DNA of 64,000 bases from Lachnospiraceae bacterium (GTDB taxonomy: Bacteria > Bacillota > Clostridia > Lachnospirales > Lachnospiraceae): positions 1 through 64,000 of the forward strand of contig RYVZ01000019.1 in NCBI GenBank assembly GCA_003979345.1. Direction: 5' to 3'. Position 1 is the first letter of the stretch; every line of letters begins with the position of its first letter. A model generated the notes under the pieces. It saw only the letters and a list, made by a program, of their open reading frames with translations, did not search any database and was not told the DNA's origin. This document shows positions 16,076-24,601 of the stretch, piece by piece. The position numbers were made by a program, and so were the translations under genes.

Positions 16076-17026
16076 ATGGAGAACCTGATTTTTTGTCTCA
16101 ATGCAACCATTCCCGTGTTCCTGCTGATGCTGCTCGGTCTTTTCTTTCGGGCAGTCGGCATATTCAAAGAAGATTTTGTCGGCACCATGAATGCGTTCGT
16201 GTTTAAGGTCGCCCTGCCCGTACTTTTATTCCAGGAATTATCCACGCAGGACTTCTCCGAGATATGGAACGGTCGTTTCGTTCTGTTCTGCTTTATCGTC
16301 ACAGTACTCTGCGTCATTTTCAGCTTCATCTGTTCTCTTTTACTAAAAAATAACGAAGCCCGCGGCGAGTTCACGCAGGCTTCGTTCCGTTCAAGTGCCG
16401 CACTTTTGGGCATCAGTTTTATTCAAAATATTTATGGAAGCGCCGGTATTGCGCCCATGATGATCATCGGCTCCGTCCCCCTCTATAACGTCATGGCTGT
16501 CATCCTGCTTGAATGCACGCGCACGGACCGCTCCGATAAAGGGAATCGAAGTGCACTCGTCAAGCAGACCTGCCTCGGCATCCTGACTAATCCGATCATC
16601 CTCGGAATCCTCATCGGTCTCTTTTGGTCAGCCTGCCGTATCCCGCAGCCGGTCATCCTCTCAAAAACCATCCGCTATATCGCTAATCTTGCCACCCCGC
16701 TCGGTCTCATGGCAATGGGTGCAAGTTTCCACTTAAAACAAGCCGTCACAATGATCAGACCGACCATTGCCGCCACGTTTTTTAAGCTTGTACTATTTTG
16801 TGCGGTCTTTCTTCCCGTTGCCGTTCATTTTGGCTACCGTGGTGACAGCCTCATTTCCATTCTCATCATGCTCGGTTCACCGACGACGGTGAGCTGTTTT
16901 ATCATGGCAAAAAGTATGGGACACGACGGAACACTTTCTTCCGGCGTCGTCATGATGACAACGCTGTTTTCTGCTTTTACGCTCACCGGATGGCTGTATT
17001 TGCTGAAAATGTTGGGACTTTTCTAA
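16076..17026 (+). CDS. AEC (auxin efflux carrier) family transporter
   Basis: 316 residues with about ten hydrophobic helices and the two-half layout of the AEC/BASS-type fold. Typical features are the first helix PVFLLMLLGLFFRAVGIF and the Gly/Pro-rich helix ATPLGLMAMGASF. Family members export or import small organic anions such as malate; the substrate cannot be told from sequence. AAGGAGG lies 9 nt before ATG 16076; an upstream in-frame ATG at 15965 would precede the promoter and is rejected. It stands alone on plus among minus-strand genes. Confidence 0.88.
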   Translation: MENLIFCLNATIPVFLLMLLGLFFRAVGIFKEDFVGTMNAFVFKVALPVLLFQELSTQDFSEIWNGRFVLFCFIVTVLCVIFSFICSLLLKNNEARGEFTQASFRSSAALLGISFIQNIYGSAGIAPMMIIGSVPLYNVMAVILLECTRTDRSDKGNRSALVKQTCLGILTNPIILGILIGLFWSACRIPQPVILSKTIRYIANLATPLGLMAMGASFHLKQAVTMIRPTIAATFFKLVLFCAVFLPVAVHFGYRGDSLISILIMLGSPTTVSCFIMAKSMGHDGTLSSGVVMMTTLFSAFTLTGWLYLLKMLGLF

Positions 17027-17112
17027 ACCAGCATTGCAGTGTCGGTTCTTTCAGGCATCACCTTATTAAAATCTCAGTGTTTCCGGCATCTTTGTCAGAT
17101 GACACGAAGCGC

Positions 17113-17874
17113 TTAGCGCAGATCCTGCTGTCTCTTATTTGCAAACATAACGATGGCGAACATGAAAACGACAACGGTATATCCCGCAACGATGATCATA
17201 TGACCCGCCATTCCGCCCAGATCACCTCTCACGGCGCCTCTTGCCACCTCCACGATATGATAGAACGGCAGCATTTCACAAATTCTTTTCAATCCGCCGC
17301 TCAAGGCACCCACATCCATCCAGATCCCTCCTAAGATCGCCGACAGGGAAATAATCACGGAGCATAAGCCCGGCGCCGCCTTCTCGTTAAAAACCGTACC
17401 GAACAATAGTCCAAACCCGATAAAAAGCAGATCCGCCGGAACAAGTACCGCCATTGCCAGAAGCAGCCCGCCGATCTGAAACGAAAATCCGGTAAATAAA
17501 CCAATCACAACGGACGCAGCATACGTGATCAGGCTCTGCAAAACGGCAATGACCAAAAGTGGCAGAATATAGCCGCCGATAAATTCTGACGCTGCCATCG
17601 GCGACGCATACAGGCGCATCAAAAACGCGCTTCCCCTGTCTTTTGCGATCTGCAAACATGTAAACAGCATCACAAACGTTAATCCAAACACCGCGATCCC
17701 GCTTGATAGATAATCGATCCGAAAGATCACCATATTCGCCTGTGCGGAAATATTCTCATTCAAAACCGTCATGATCAAAAGCATGACCAGTGGAAATCCC
17801 AGACAAAACAGATAACTGATCGGGTCACGCAATAATTCTTTCGCATTTCTTCTTGCAAAAACAACCGTTCTCAT
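17113..17874 (-). CDS. ABC-2 type transporter permease
   Basis: 253 residues with six predicted membrane helices and the ABC-2 exporter layout (cytoplasmic RNAKELLRDPISYLFCLGFPLVM entry, last helix VVVFMFAIVMFA). It should pair with the ATPase at 17950-18675. The start at 17874 has GGAGG 7 nt upstream; upstream ATGs only add residues inside the intergenic spacer. It is the last gene of the LytTR - DUF3021 - ATPase - permease operon. Substrate unknown. Confidence 0.88.
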   Translation of the reverse strand: MRTVVFARRNAKELLRDPISYLFCLGFPLVMLLIMTVLNENISAQANMVIFRIDYLSSGIAVFGLTFVMLFTCLQIAKDRGSAFLMRLYASPMAASEFIGGYILPLLVIAVLQSLITYAASVVIGLFTGFSFQIGGLLLAMAVLVPADLLFIGFGLLFGTVFNEKAAPGLCSVIISLSAILGGIWMDVGALSGGLKRICEMLPFYHIVEVARGAVRGDLGGMAGHMIIVAGYTVVVFMFAIVMFANKRQQDLR

Positions 17875-17949
17875 TTCCCATCCTCCATATCTTGGCATCA
17901 ATCCCTGATCTCTCCACTTTTCGCAGCATTGGTGTTTCCTGACCAATTT

Positions 17950-18675
17950 TCACGCTGTTTCCGCAATCGCGATAAACGCTTCTTCCAGCGTATCCCTGCA
18001 CGTCTGTTCTTTCAATTCCCCGACTGTCCCAAATGCCGCGATCATGCCATTGATCATGACCGCCACATGATCGGACAATGCTTCGGCTTCCTCCATATAA
18101 TGCGTCGTGAGCACGATCGTCACATGTCGCTTTAAGCTTTCGATCATTTTCCAGAGTTCCCGTCTTGCCAGTACGTCAAGTCCCAGCGTCGGCTCATCCA
18201 GATAAAGAACCTCCGGCTGTGTGATCAGTGCCATCGCAATGCTAAGTCTCCGCTGCCACCCTCCGGACAGCAATTTTGCTTTTTTCCCTGCAACCTCATC
18301 CATGCCGCACTGACCGATCATCATATCCGCCCGCCCGGAAGCATCCCTCTTAGAAGCCCCGTAAATCTGCGCGATCAAAACCAAATTCTCTCTCACGCTC
18401 AGATTCGGGGCAACCGCTGTTTCCTGCGGTGAAAGATTGCTGACTTTTTTTACTTCAGAAAGCTCACTTATGATACTATGTCCCATAATGTAAGCATCCC
18501 CCTCCGTCAGTCTGCTGAGTCCGGACAACATGCGGATCGTCGTGGTCTTACCGGCTCCGTTTACGCCAAGCAGAGCAAACAGCTCACCCTTTTTTACCGT
18601 CAGCGAAATATGATCCACCGCCCGTTTGGTCCCAAAATCCTTGACCATATTCTTCACCTCTATTGCATATTCCAT
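17950..18675 (-). CDS. ABC transporter ATP-binding protein
   Basis: 241 residues. Walker A GVNGAGKTT, Q-loop region LSPQET, signature LSGGWQRRL, Walker B VLYLDEPT and switch His in LTTHYMEEAE are all intact. It belongs to the drug/lantibiotic-type ABC-2 exporter ATPases. GGAGG precedes ATG 18675. It is encoded directly before its permease and after the LytTR and DUF3021 genes. Confidence 0.93.
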   Translation of the reverse strand: MEYAIEVKNMVKDFGTKRAVDHISLTVKKGELFALLGVNGAGKTTTIRMLSGLSRLTEGDAYIMGHSIISELSEVKKVSNLSPQETAVAPNLSVRENLVLIAQIYGASKRDASGRADMMIGQCGMDEVAGKKAKLLSGGWQRRLSIAMALITQPEVLYLDEPTLGLDVLARRELWKMIESLKRHVTIVLTTHYMEEAEALSDHVAVMINGMIAAFGTVGELKEQTCRDTLEEAFIAIAETA

Positions 18676-18719
18676 ATAGATGCTCCTCCTTCCAGAAGAA
18701 TAACTTCGGTTTTACGCCT

Positions 18720-19202
18720 TTATGATGTGGCTTTGTCCCTCTGTATCAGCTGTTCGTTAATACGCGCAACCTCCCTGCGGCAGATCATGATCTGACATGT
18801 CCACACTACCGTATAAGTAAACACCATACTTAAGAAAACACTGATAAACGAGATCAGGTATCTGCCAAGTCCCCAGCAGAAAATACTGACCGGGACCCAT
18901 ACAAATGCCGTCAGCAAAAAATGTACCACCGCCTGCTTTACCATACTCCATCTGGCAATATCCACAATGACCGAACAGCACCCAAACGCAAATCCGATCA
19001 GCCCGCAGAACAGCGTCTGCACCATCAGCGCCATAAAAGGATTCTCAAAAAATGCCGCATATTCCGGCACCAGCTCAGGCATTGCCTGTACATTGCCAGT
19101 CGTATTTACCGTATTCACTGTCTTGATCATTAACACAATGATATTCACAGTCACACAGAGCGCAAAGCTCACGACTCCGCGGCTCAAACTTTTCTTTAAC
19201 AT
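18720..19202 (-). CDS. DUF3021 family membrane protein
   Basis: 160 residues with four hydrophobic helices and little else. DUF3021 proteins are typically encoded next to a single-domain LytTR regulator and are thought to restrain or sense for it; that role is known for related pairs and inferred here. The start at 19202 has GGAAGG upstream and gives a short cytoplasmic N-terminus, MLKKSLSRG. The operon continues into an ABC exporter. Confidence 0.82.
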   Translation of the reverse strand: MLKKSLSRGVVSFALCVTVNIIVLMIKTVNTVNTTGNVQAMPELVPEYAAFFENPFMALMVQTLFCGLIGFAFGCCSVIVDIARWSMVKQAVVHFLLTAFVWVPVSIFCWGLGRYLISFISVFLSMVFTYTVVWTCQIMICRREVARINEQLIQRDKATS

Positions 19203-19266
19203 TGCACATCTTCCTTCCTGCTTCAAAATCATTCCGCTTACCAGGGCATATCATTTTCCATATTGA

Positions 19267-19716
19267 TCAATAGAACTCTTTTCCCATCAGGCTGTCCCTG
19301 ATCCTGCTGACATAACGCCTTGATACATATGTCTCAATATCTGCCTGCAAATACATATGAATCGTTCCGGACATGCTTGTGTCCATCCGGCGTATTTTTT
19401 TGATATTCACGATCTCAGAATTGGAAATTCTGACAAATTGTTTCTTTAGGCTTTCCTCCAGTTCATAGAGTCTTGCATGAACGAGATATGTCTTATCCCT
19501 CGTCTGGGCATACACGCGCTGTCTTGCCGCATAAAAGCGAATGATCCCGCCCTGTGTGATCCTTACGGCATCCCGATCGTCATAGACTGTGATCGTCTCA
19601 TCCACAGCCTCGGAAACAGTCTGCCTTAATTCCTCCAGCTCCTTCGTTTTTTGCGCACCGCAAATCACGATCTCAGGCTCTTTATACTTTTCATGTATCC
19701 AAAAAGAAATTTTCAT
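19267..19716 (-). CDS. LytTR-family DNA-binding regulator
   Basis: 149 residues. There is no receiver domain; a short N-terminal region of about 50 residues precedes a LytTR domain (FYAARQRVYAQTRDKTYLVHARLYELEE...FVRISNSEIVNIKKI). The start at 19716 is preceded by GGGAG at 6 nt. It is probably the autoregulator of the operon with DUF3021 and the ABC exporter. I could not identify a convincing LytTR site pair upstream. Confidence 0.88.
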   Translation of the reverse strand: MKISFWIHEKYKEPEIVICGAQKTKELEELRQTVSEAVDETITVYDDRDAVRITQGGIIRFYAARQRVYAQTRDKTYLVHARLYELEESLKKQFVRISNSEIVNIKKIRRMDTSMSGTIHMYLQADIETYVSRRYVSRIRDSLMGKEFY

Positions 19717-19789
19717 TTTTGCTCCCATCCGTTTGCTTTAGCACGCACTCAAATCTGTCATGCCGGCACAGTCGACACAAACAATCCAT

Positions 19790-19843
19790 GTGAAGATTAA
19801 AATCACTTAGCGAGGTATTTTCGAGCTTAGTGATTTCCTTCAC
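19790..19843. repeat. Long imperfect inverted repeat
   Basis: GTGAAG (19790-19795) pairs with CTTCAC (19838-19843), and inside it AAATCACTTAGC (19800-19811) pairs with GCTTAGTGATTT (19825-19836) with one mismatch. The loop is about 13 nt. It lies upstream of the LytTR gene in a 401-bp gap; a regulatory or small-RNA role is possible, none is shown. Confidence 0.6.
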
Positions 19844-19994
19844 ACTTATACCCTTCTGCCTGCTTCATCAGACACGGAAACCTTTGTTGAAAATTTTTTT
19901 CATTCCCAACTCTAAATCTCTATGTCAGTGAGCATATCATAAAAGCATTGTGCTGTATTCCTAATAGCGATAAGCGGTCGTTTTATACAAATAA

Positions 19995-20041
19995 ACGGTT
20001 ATGTTATGCTGATTTACAAGAAAGCAGTATAACATAACCGT
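19995..20041 (-). terminator. 17-bp stem-loop after the methyltransferase gene
   Basis: ACGGTTATGTTATGCTG (19995-20011) pairs with 20025-20041, one G-U pair, loop 13 nt. On minus it is followed by TTTATTTG, so it can terminate the methyltransferase transcript. The remaining gap sequence 19717-20117 holds no gene that I can support. Confidence 0.6.
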
Positions 20042-20117
20042 CAGTAACAAAACAGAATAAATTTCTTTTCTTTTACAAAAGGCATACATACGCATTGATG
20101 GATCATTACTTTTACTT

Positions 20118-20720
20118 TCATCCGTATTTGCGCTGCAATTTTTTTGACATTTTCGGTTTTTCTTTCATCATTTTTTTACGCGCAAACCGTTTTTGAGAAA
20201 TAAAAATATAGTAACCGTTTTCCTCAATCACTTTGACACCGCCAAATACAGTTGCCAGTTTATTTTTATACCATTCATACCGCTTGGTGACCATAACAAA
20301 ACTGCCGCCATACTTCAAATGTTGAAAACCGCCTTCAATAAATTTTTTCGGCACATGGAAATCCGCATGATACGGCGGGTTTGACAAGATCAGGTCAAAA
20401 TCATGTTCCCCGACAGACGTGAACCCGTCGCTTTGGAAGATATGGATCGCTTCAAATCCATTATATACGGCATTCTTTTTTGCCATTTCAACAGCAACAG
20501 GATCGCAGTCAGCCATTGTAACATTTTCTGCGCCGGAAAACTGAGCAGCATAGATACCGACCACTCCATATCCGCAGCCGAGATCCAGTATTTTCTGTCC
20601 TGAATGAAATTGAATTTTTGAAAGCATCGCAATGGTTCCTTTATCAATATCATTAGGCGAAAACAGAGAACTCTCCGTATGCATTTTAAGATCAATTCCA
20701 TTGATTGTCCGCTCTATCAT
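20118..20720 (-). CDS. Class I SAM-dependent methyltransferase (RsmC/YbxB-like)
   Basis: 200 residues. SAM-binding motif I is ILDLGCGYGVVGIYA, motif II carries ADCDP, and the catalytic NPPY occurs in LILSNPPYHAD, the signature of N-methyltransferases acting on bases of rRNA or protein glutamine. Related one-domain proteins methylate guanine of 16S rRNA, so an rRNA target is the best guess. A very basic tail (RFARKKMMKEKPKMSKK) would favour RNA binding. It overlaps the upstream gene by 4 nt (ATGA), indicating coupled translation. Confidence 0.87.
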   Translation of the reverse strand: MIERTINGIDLKMHTESSLFSPNDIDKGTIAMLSKIQFHSGQKILDLGCGYGVVGIYAAQFSGAENVTMADCDPVAVEMAKKNAVYNGFEAIHIFQSDGFTSVGEHDFDLILSNPPYHADFHVPKKFIEGGFQHLKYGGSFVMVTKRYEWYKNKLATVFGGVKVIEENGYYIFISQKRFARKKMMKEKPKMSKKLQRKYG

Positions 20721-21886
20721 ATCAGATTCTCAAGATCACTTTCACAACTTTGTATCAATAGAAGCACCTGATAAGAATCATTGGCATGTTTTACATCGTT
20801 CATACTGAGGTAATACGCTGCAAATAAAATTTCGATACATTCCATCACACATGGAATTGCCTTTTTTTCGTTTTCAGATAGCTGAATCACACTTTCATAT
20901 CCTGCAAGCACCAGGCCTGCGATATCGATCCATTCCATTTTGGTAAAGGCGTCCTCTGTCTCCTCCGCTAACAATCCGCTCAAAAAGTAGCAAATATCAA
21001 ATATCCTGATGTTTCTCTGGCTCAGATCAAAATCAATATATCCGGAGAATTTGCCTTCAAAAAATAAGAAATTTCCAAAATGAACATCCCTGTGGATCAA
21101 TTGCTTTGGCAGGGAATCATATACGGATTCTAACGCTTCCACTGCTTTTCCATATTCTTCTTCCCCTATGATCTCCCATTCATTCTTTACTAAGTTTTCC
21201 CGTACCCAGCCTTTCATCTCCTTTAACAGACTATTGTCCCAAAAGCCGACTTCCCCTTCGCATCTCAAAAATGCAGCATGTAACTGTGCAATTGCACAGC
21301 CCATTTCCCGCGCAACTGCTTTATCTTTCATATTGGAAATATTGCTTCCCTTTAATTTTTTTGATATCCAAAAATAATGACCCTGACACTCAGCATATTG
21401 ATCCCCCAATGCCGTAGGAACTGTCTTTGCAACCGGAATCTCACAGTCTGACAGTATTTCCGATATTTTGATATTTCTTTCTAACTGCTCCTTGTCACGA
21501 TACACTTTTATGACATAAGAATGATTGATTTCCCATACTGAGGGATAGATTTGTGACAATTGCCTGCACTCAATCTCCCATAAAGGCAGGACCTTTTCTA
21601 TTTTTTCTTTCATTTTCTGATAACGCACCTTTTCTTTTGAAATAATCCTTCTGATACTTGCCCCCGATAAATGATAAATATTTGCAAGCTGTCCGTTTTT
21701 TCTTCCTTCCAGATGCTTCAAATAAATATCCTGATTACGTTTCTCTAACTCGATTTGATAGTCCGTCTGCCGCTTTCGCTTACCATAGCTTTCTTTTGGT
21801 ATATACAAATAACCGCCCTGATAATAGGTTCGAATCATTGAAAGTAATTCTTCGGGTAAAATGTCCTTCGCATTGATATATTTCAT
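20717..21886 (-). CDS. CD3324-like HTH / aminoglycoside-phosphotransferase-like fusion protein
   Basis: 389 residues in two parts. Residues 1-88 resemble CD3324-type proteins: MKYINAKDILPEELL, YIPKE and a helix-turn-helix-like LANIYHLSGASIRRIISKE. Residues about 115-350 are a protein-kinase-fold phosphotransferase domain with catalytic HRDVHFGNFL and metal-binding YIDFDLSQRN. The substrate may be an antibiotic, sugar or other small hydroxyl compound; resistance cannot be claimed. AGGA precedes the ATG. It is cotranscribed with the methyltransferase. Confidence 0.82.
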   Translation of the reverse strand: MKYINAKDILPEELLSMIRTYYQGGYLYIPKESYGKRKRQTDYQIELEKRNQDIYLKHLEGRKNGQLANIYHLSGASIRRIISKEKVRYQKMKEKIEKVLPLWEIECRQLSQIYPSVWEINHSYVIKVYRDKEQLERNIKISEILSDCEIPVAKTVPTALGDQYAECQGHYFWISKKLKGSNISNMKDKAVAREMGCAIAQLHAAFLRCEGEVGFWDNSLLKEMKGWVRENLVKNEWEIIGEEEYGKAVEALESVYDSLPKQLIHRDVHFGNFLFFEGKFSGYIDFDLSQRNIRIFDICYFLSGLLAEETEDAFTKMEWIDIAGLVLAGYESVIQLSENEKKAIPCVMECIEILFAAYYLSMNDVKHANDSYQVLLLIQSCESDLENLI

Positions 21887-22003
21887 TGATATTCCTCACT
21901 CCATAAACCTCTATTTCATTATAACAGACGATATTTGTGTGTAGGTGATCATCTTTGTTTCTGAATAAAATGTGATCACACAAACAGGATTCCCGGTTAG
22001 TTC

Positions 22004-22048
22004 AAAAAATCCCCTTGTCTTCGTCCGTCAGGGCAAATACAAGGGGAT
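22004..22048 (-). terminator. Terminator of the alarmone synthetase unit
   Basis: On minus, ATCCCCTTGT pairs with ACAAGGGGAT (22009-22018 with 22039-22048), followed by TTTTTTG. It is about 65 nt after the stop codon at 22114. Confidence 0.85.
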
Positions 22049-22113
22049 ATGCATATCATATTATTCCATTTTATAAGGCTTCAAACACTTTGAAAAACAG
22101 AGATCGTAAGCCA

Positions 22114-22869
22114 TCACTCATTGTATTCGATTCTCGCACGGATATGCTGCATCCGCGCATCCAGACGCGCACTCTCTTCGGCGCATTCTTTTAATTCCGC
22201 CGCGATCTCCTCAGCGCAGTCCAAATCTTTTTTATATCGCAACTTGTGTTCCAGCGACGCCCAAAAATCCATCGCGATCGTGCGAAGCTGCACTTCCACA
22301 CGCATCATCTTCTTTTCATCCGCAAGGAAGATCGGCGTCTCTATGATCAGGTGCAGACTGCGGTAGCCATTACCTTTCGGATGGCGGATATAATCCTTCG
22401 ATGACACAAGCTCCACATCATCCTGCTGCAACAGATATCGGGCGATCAGATATACATCCTCCGGAAAAGAGCAGATGACCCGGACGCCTGCGACATCATT
22501 CAGGTTCCCTTCAATATTCGCGACTGTCTGCGCAAGACCCTTCCGCCTTAACTTTTCCGCAATACTGTGCGGGTGCTTTAACCTTGTTTTGATCGTTTCG
22601 ATCGGATTGCGGTCATATTGCTGTGAAAGCGTCTCATTCAAAACGCGGATCTTGGTTTCCACCTCCATGATCGCACAGCGATAGCAAGCCATTAAAAAAG
22701 AAAATTTCTGCCCGATCTGCTCTAACTGCGAAACCTCTATCAATTCTGCCGCGTTCTCCGCCACATCTACTACGGCTATACTTTTCCCTGCCGCATTGTT
22801 CTTTTTATTTCCACCAAACACCTTATATGATCCTCCGGTTTCTGTTGCTGGTATCATGTCTGTCGCCAT
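22114..22869 (-). CDS. Small alarmone synthetase (RelQ/YjbM-like GTP pyrophosphokinase)
   Basis: 251 residues. It lacks the HD hydrolase, TGS and ACT domains of long RSH proteins and keeps the synthetase core: IKTRLKHPHSIAEKLRRKG, NLNDVAGVRVICSFPEDVY, HPKGNGYRSLHLIIETP and VEVQLRTIAMDFWASLEHKLRYK. Such enzymes make (p)ppGpp from ATP and GDP/GTP in stress. An N-terminal extension of about 45 residues is unlike the core and of unclear role. The ribosome binding site before ATG 22869 is weak, so a start a few codons later is possible. Confidence 0.9.
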   Translation of the reverse strand: MATDMIPATETGGSYKVFGGNKKNNAAGKSIAVVDVAENAAELIEVSQLEQIGQKFSFLMACYRCAIMEVETKIRVLNETLSQQYDRNPIETIKTRLKHPHSIAEKLRRKGLAQTVANIEGNLNDVAGVRVICSFPEDVYLIARYLLQQDDVELVSSKDYIRHPKGNGYRSLHLIIETPIFLADEKKMMRVEVQLRTIAMDFWASLEHKLRYKKDLDCAEEIAAELKECAEESARLDARMQHIRARIEYNE

Positions 22870-22915
22870 TATACCATAAAACCAAACCGGAAAAACTTAT
22901 CTTTCTATGAAGATT

Positions 22916-23479
22916 TTATAATCTATTTTCTAACTGACAGTCATACGGTTCCGCCTCAACATGCTTTTGATCGTAAACCTGTGCCTCAACACACCCCATT
23001 TTCTCATAAAAACGCTGACTCTCGACTGCTGAATGCGCCGATATATACAGTTTAGAAGCTCCGTGTTTTTTTGCCCACTCTTTTGCTGCCAAAAACAAAA
23101 CAGTTCCGATTCCGTTCCCGCGCAATTCCTCCGACACATGGATGCATGACAGATCTAAGTATCTCTGCTCTCCGCCCGACAGCATGCTTTCCACAGAAGT
23201 GAATCCTTTCAATTTTCCTTCATAAAAAGCGCCATATACAAAACCATTCGTTTCGAGCGTATGCTTTAGGCAGACGACCAGTGTCCGGTAATCTTCTTCG
23301 GACCAGTCATCAATAAACGGGTCCTCCCTGATCACCCATCCGTCTTTTTCCCTGCGCCGGCATTTTGTCACAACCTGACGTCTGTTAAAGTCCCGGAACA
23401 ATTCTGTGTTGATCTCATCCGCATGCAATTCCCGATATTGAATTTCATTTTTCATACTTATCGATTCTTTTTCTCTCAT
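22916..23479 (-). CDS. GNAT family N-acetyltransferase
   Basis: 187 residues with a single GNAT fold. The acetyl-CoA loop is in LSCIHVSEELRGNGIGTVLFLAAKEWAKK (R/QxxGxG/A form RGNGIG), followed by YISAHSAVESQRFYEKMGC. Substrate unknown. Two starts (23479 and 23455) are possible and neither has a strong ribosome binding site. It is probably read with the alarmone synthetase gene 46 nt downstream. Confidence 0.85.
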   Translation of the reverse strand: MREKESISMKNEIQYRELHADEINTELFRDFNRRQVVTKCRRREKDGWVIREDPFIDDWSEEDYRTLVVCLKHTLETNGFVYGAFYEGKLKGFTSVESMLSGGEQRYLDLSCIHVSEELRGNGIGTVLFLAAKEWAKKHGASKLYISAHSAVESQRFYEKMGCVEAQVYDQKHVEAEPYDCQLENRL

Positions 23480-23535
23480 TTCTGTTTATTTTTTCGTTCT
23501 CTGCCGCTCTGCCTTTTCACGGTATGCCGTCCCTG

Positions 23536-24522
23536 CTATGATTCCGCCTTCGTGTATTCCGGCATCGTCATGGCTTCCATATCGTTTGTCACAAGACCAG
23601 CCGTATGTTCAAACTCCGCATAAATATGTCCGTCCTCTGAAACAATCACGGCAAAAGAAGCCCATCCGTCCGTCGGTACTTCGACAGTCAGCCGTTTTGC
23701 CGTTCTTCCCTGCTCAAGCACGACGGCTTCTTCTCTTACAAATCCGATTTCCGCCGGGAGGCGAAAGCTCATTTCATAATCCTCCCGAAACAACACCGCC
23801 CTCATAAAATCGTCCACTTCTCCGCCAAAATACTCCTCAAATTGTCCCGCATTCGTATAGACTGGTTCCTCCCTGCAATATTCCCCATCCACAGATACCC
23901 GGTTTCCCAAACCAAGCTCATAATCCATTCCGGTTGCAGATACCGTCAGTACGTAAGACGAAGTTTCCCCGTCATCATTCTTTGACCAAACAAACGAAAC
24001 ATACTGCTCCTCATCTTCCTCATAAGGTAAAATCTTTGCAATCGCCAATTCTGGCGTTACAAACCATGCCTCACCTGTTAATGCTCCTGTATGGTAGAAA
24101 TATTGACAAAACAACTCAAAGGTAAAAGACTCTTTCGTCTGCTCCGCGATCACAAACGTTCCGTCCAGACCCGTATGTATCTGCGTACGGTTCCACTCGC
24201 CGCAAAAATCCGCCGCCTCCTCCACCGGACCTCTCAATTCATAGATCCGTTCTCCAAGCTCCCGCTCGATATTCCTTGCCGCTTCTTCAATCTGCGCGTC
24301 TGTGGTAAGAGGTACCGCATCCGCGCTGTCCGTATTTCCCGCGCTGCCGTCCCCACCCCTATTCTCAGATACGTCTCCATACAATCCTGATCCGCTCCAA
24401 GATGTGGAAATCCCGGTGTTTTCCGTCTCATTCCGTCCCGCTCCGCACGCTGCCGCGCCGAGGCAAAACAACACCGTGACCACGGCACAGAATCCTTCTT
24501 TCATCCGTCTTCTATTCATCAT
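23536..24522 (-). CDS. Lipoprotein linked to a two-component/ABC unit
   Basis: 328 residues. The N-terminus has a lipoprotein signal (basic MMNRRRMKEG, hydrophobic stretch, then GAAAC with the lipidated Cys near 26). A Gly/Ser/Asn-rich linker follows to about residue 70. The mature domain is acidic with many Glu and aromatic residues, and I do not recognise it. It is the last gene behind a response regulator, ABC transporter and kinase, so it may act as sensor, binding or shielding protein at the membrane; that is inference from context. Confidence 0.78.
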   Translation of the reverse strand: MMNRRRMKEGFCAVVTVLFCLGAAACGAGRNETENTGISTSWSGSGLYGDVSENRGGDGSAGNTDSADAVPLTTDAQIEEAARNIERELGERIYELRGPVEEAADFCGEWNRTQIHTGLDGTFVIAEQTKESFTFELFCQYFYHTGALTGEAWFVTPELAIAKILPYEEDEEQYVSFVWSKNDDGETSSYVLTVSATGMDYELGLGNRVSVDGEYCREEPVYTNAGQFEEYFGGEVDDFMRAVLFREDYEMSFRLPAEIGFVREEAVVLEQGRTAKRLTVEVPTDGWASFAVIVSEDGHIYAEFEHTAGLVTNDMEAMTMPEYTKAES

Positions 24523-24601
24523 TCTGTCTACGCTTCCCCTATTTCAGATCCGTTCGTTTCTGTAAGTTCCGTTTTCCACATTTTGAAACCGGTCACTGCT
24601 G

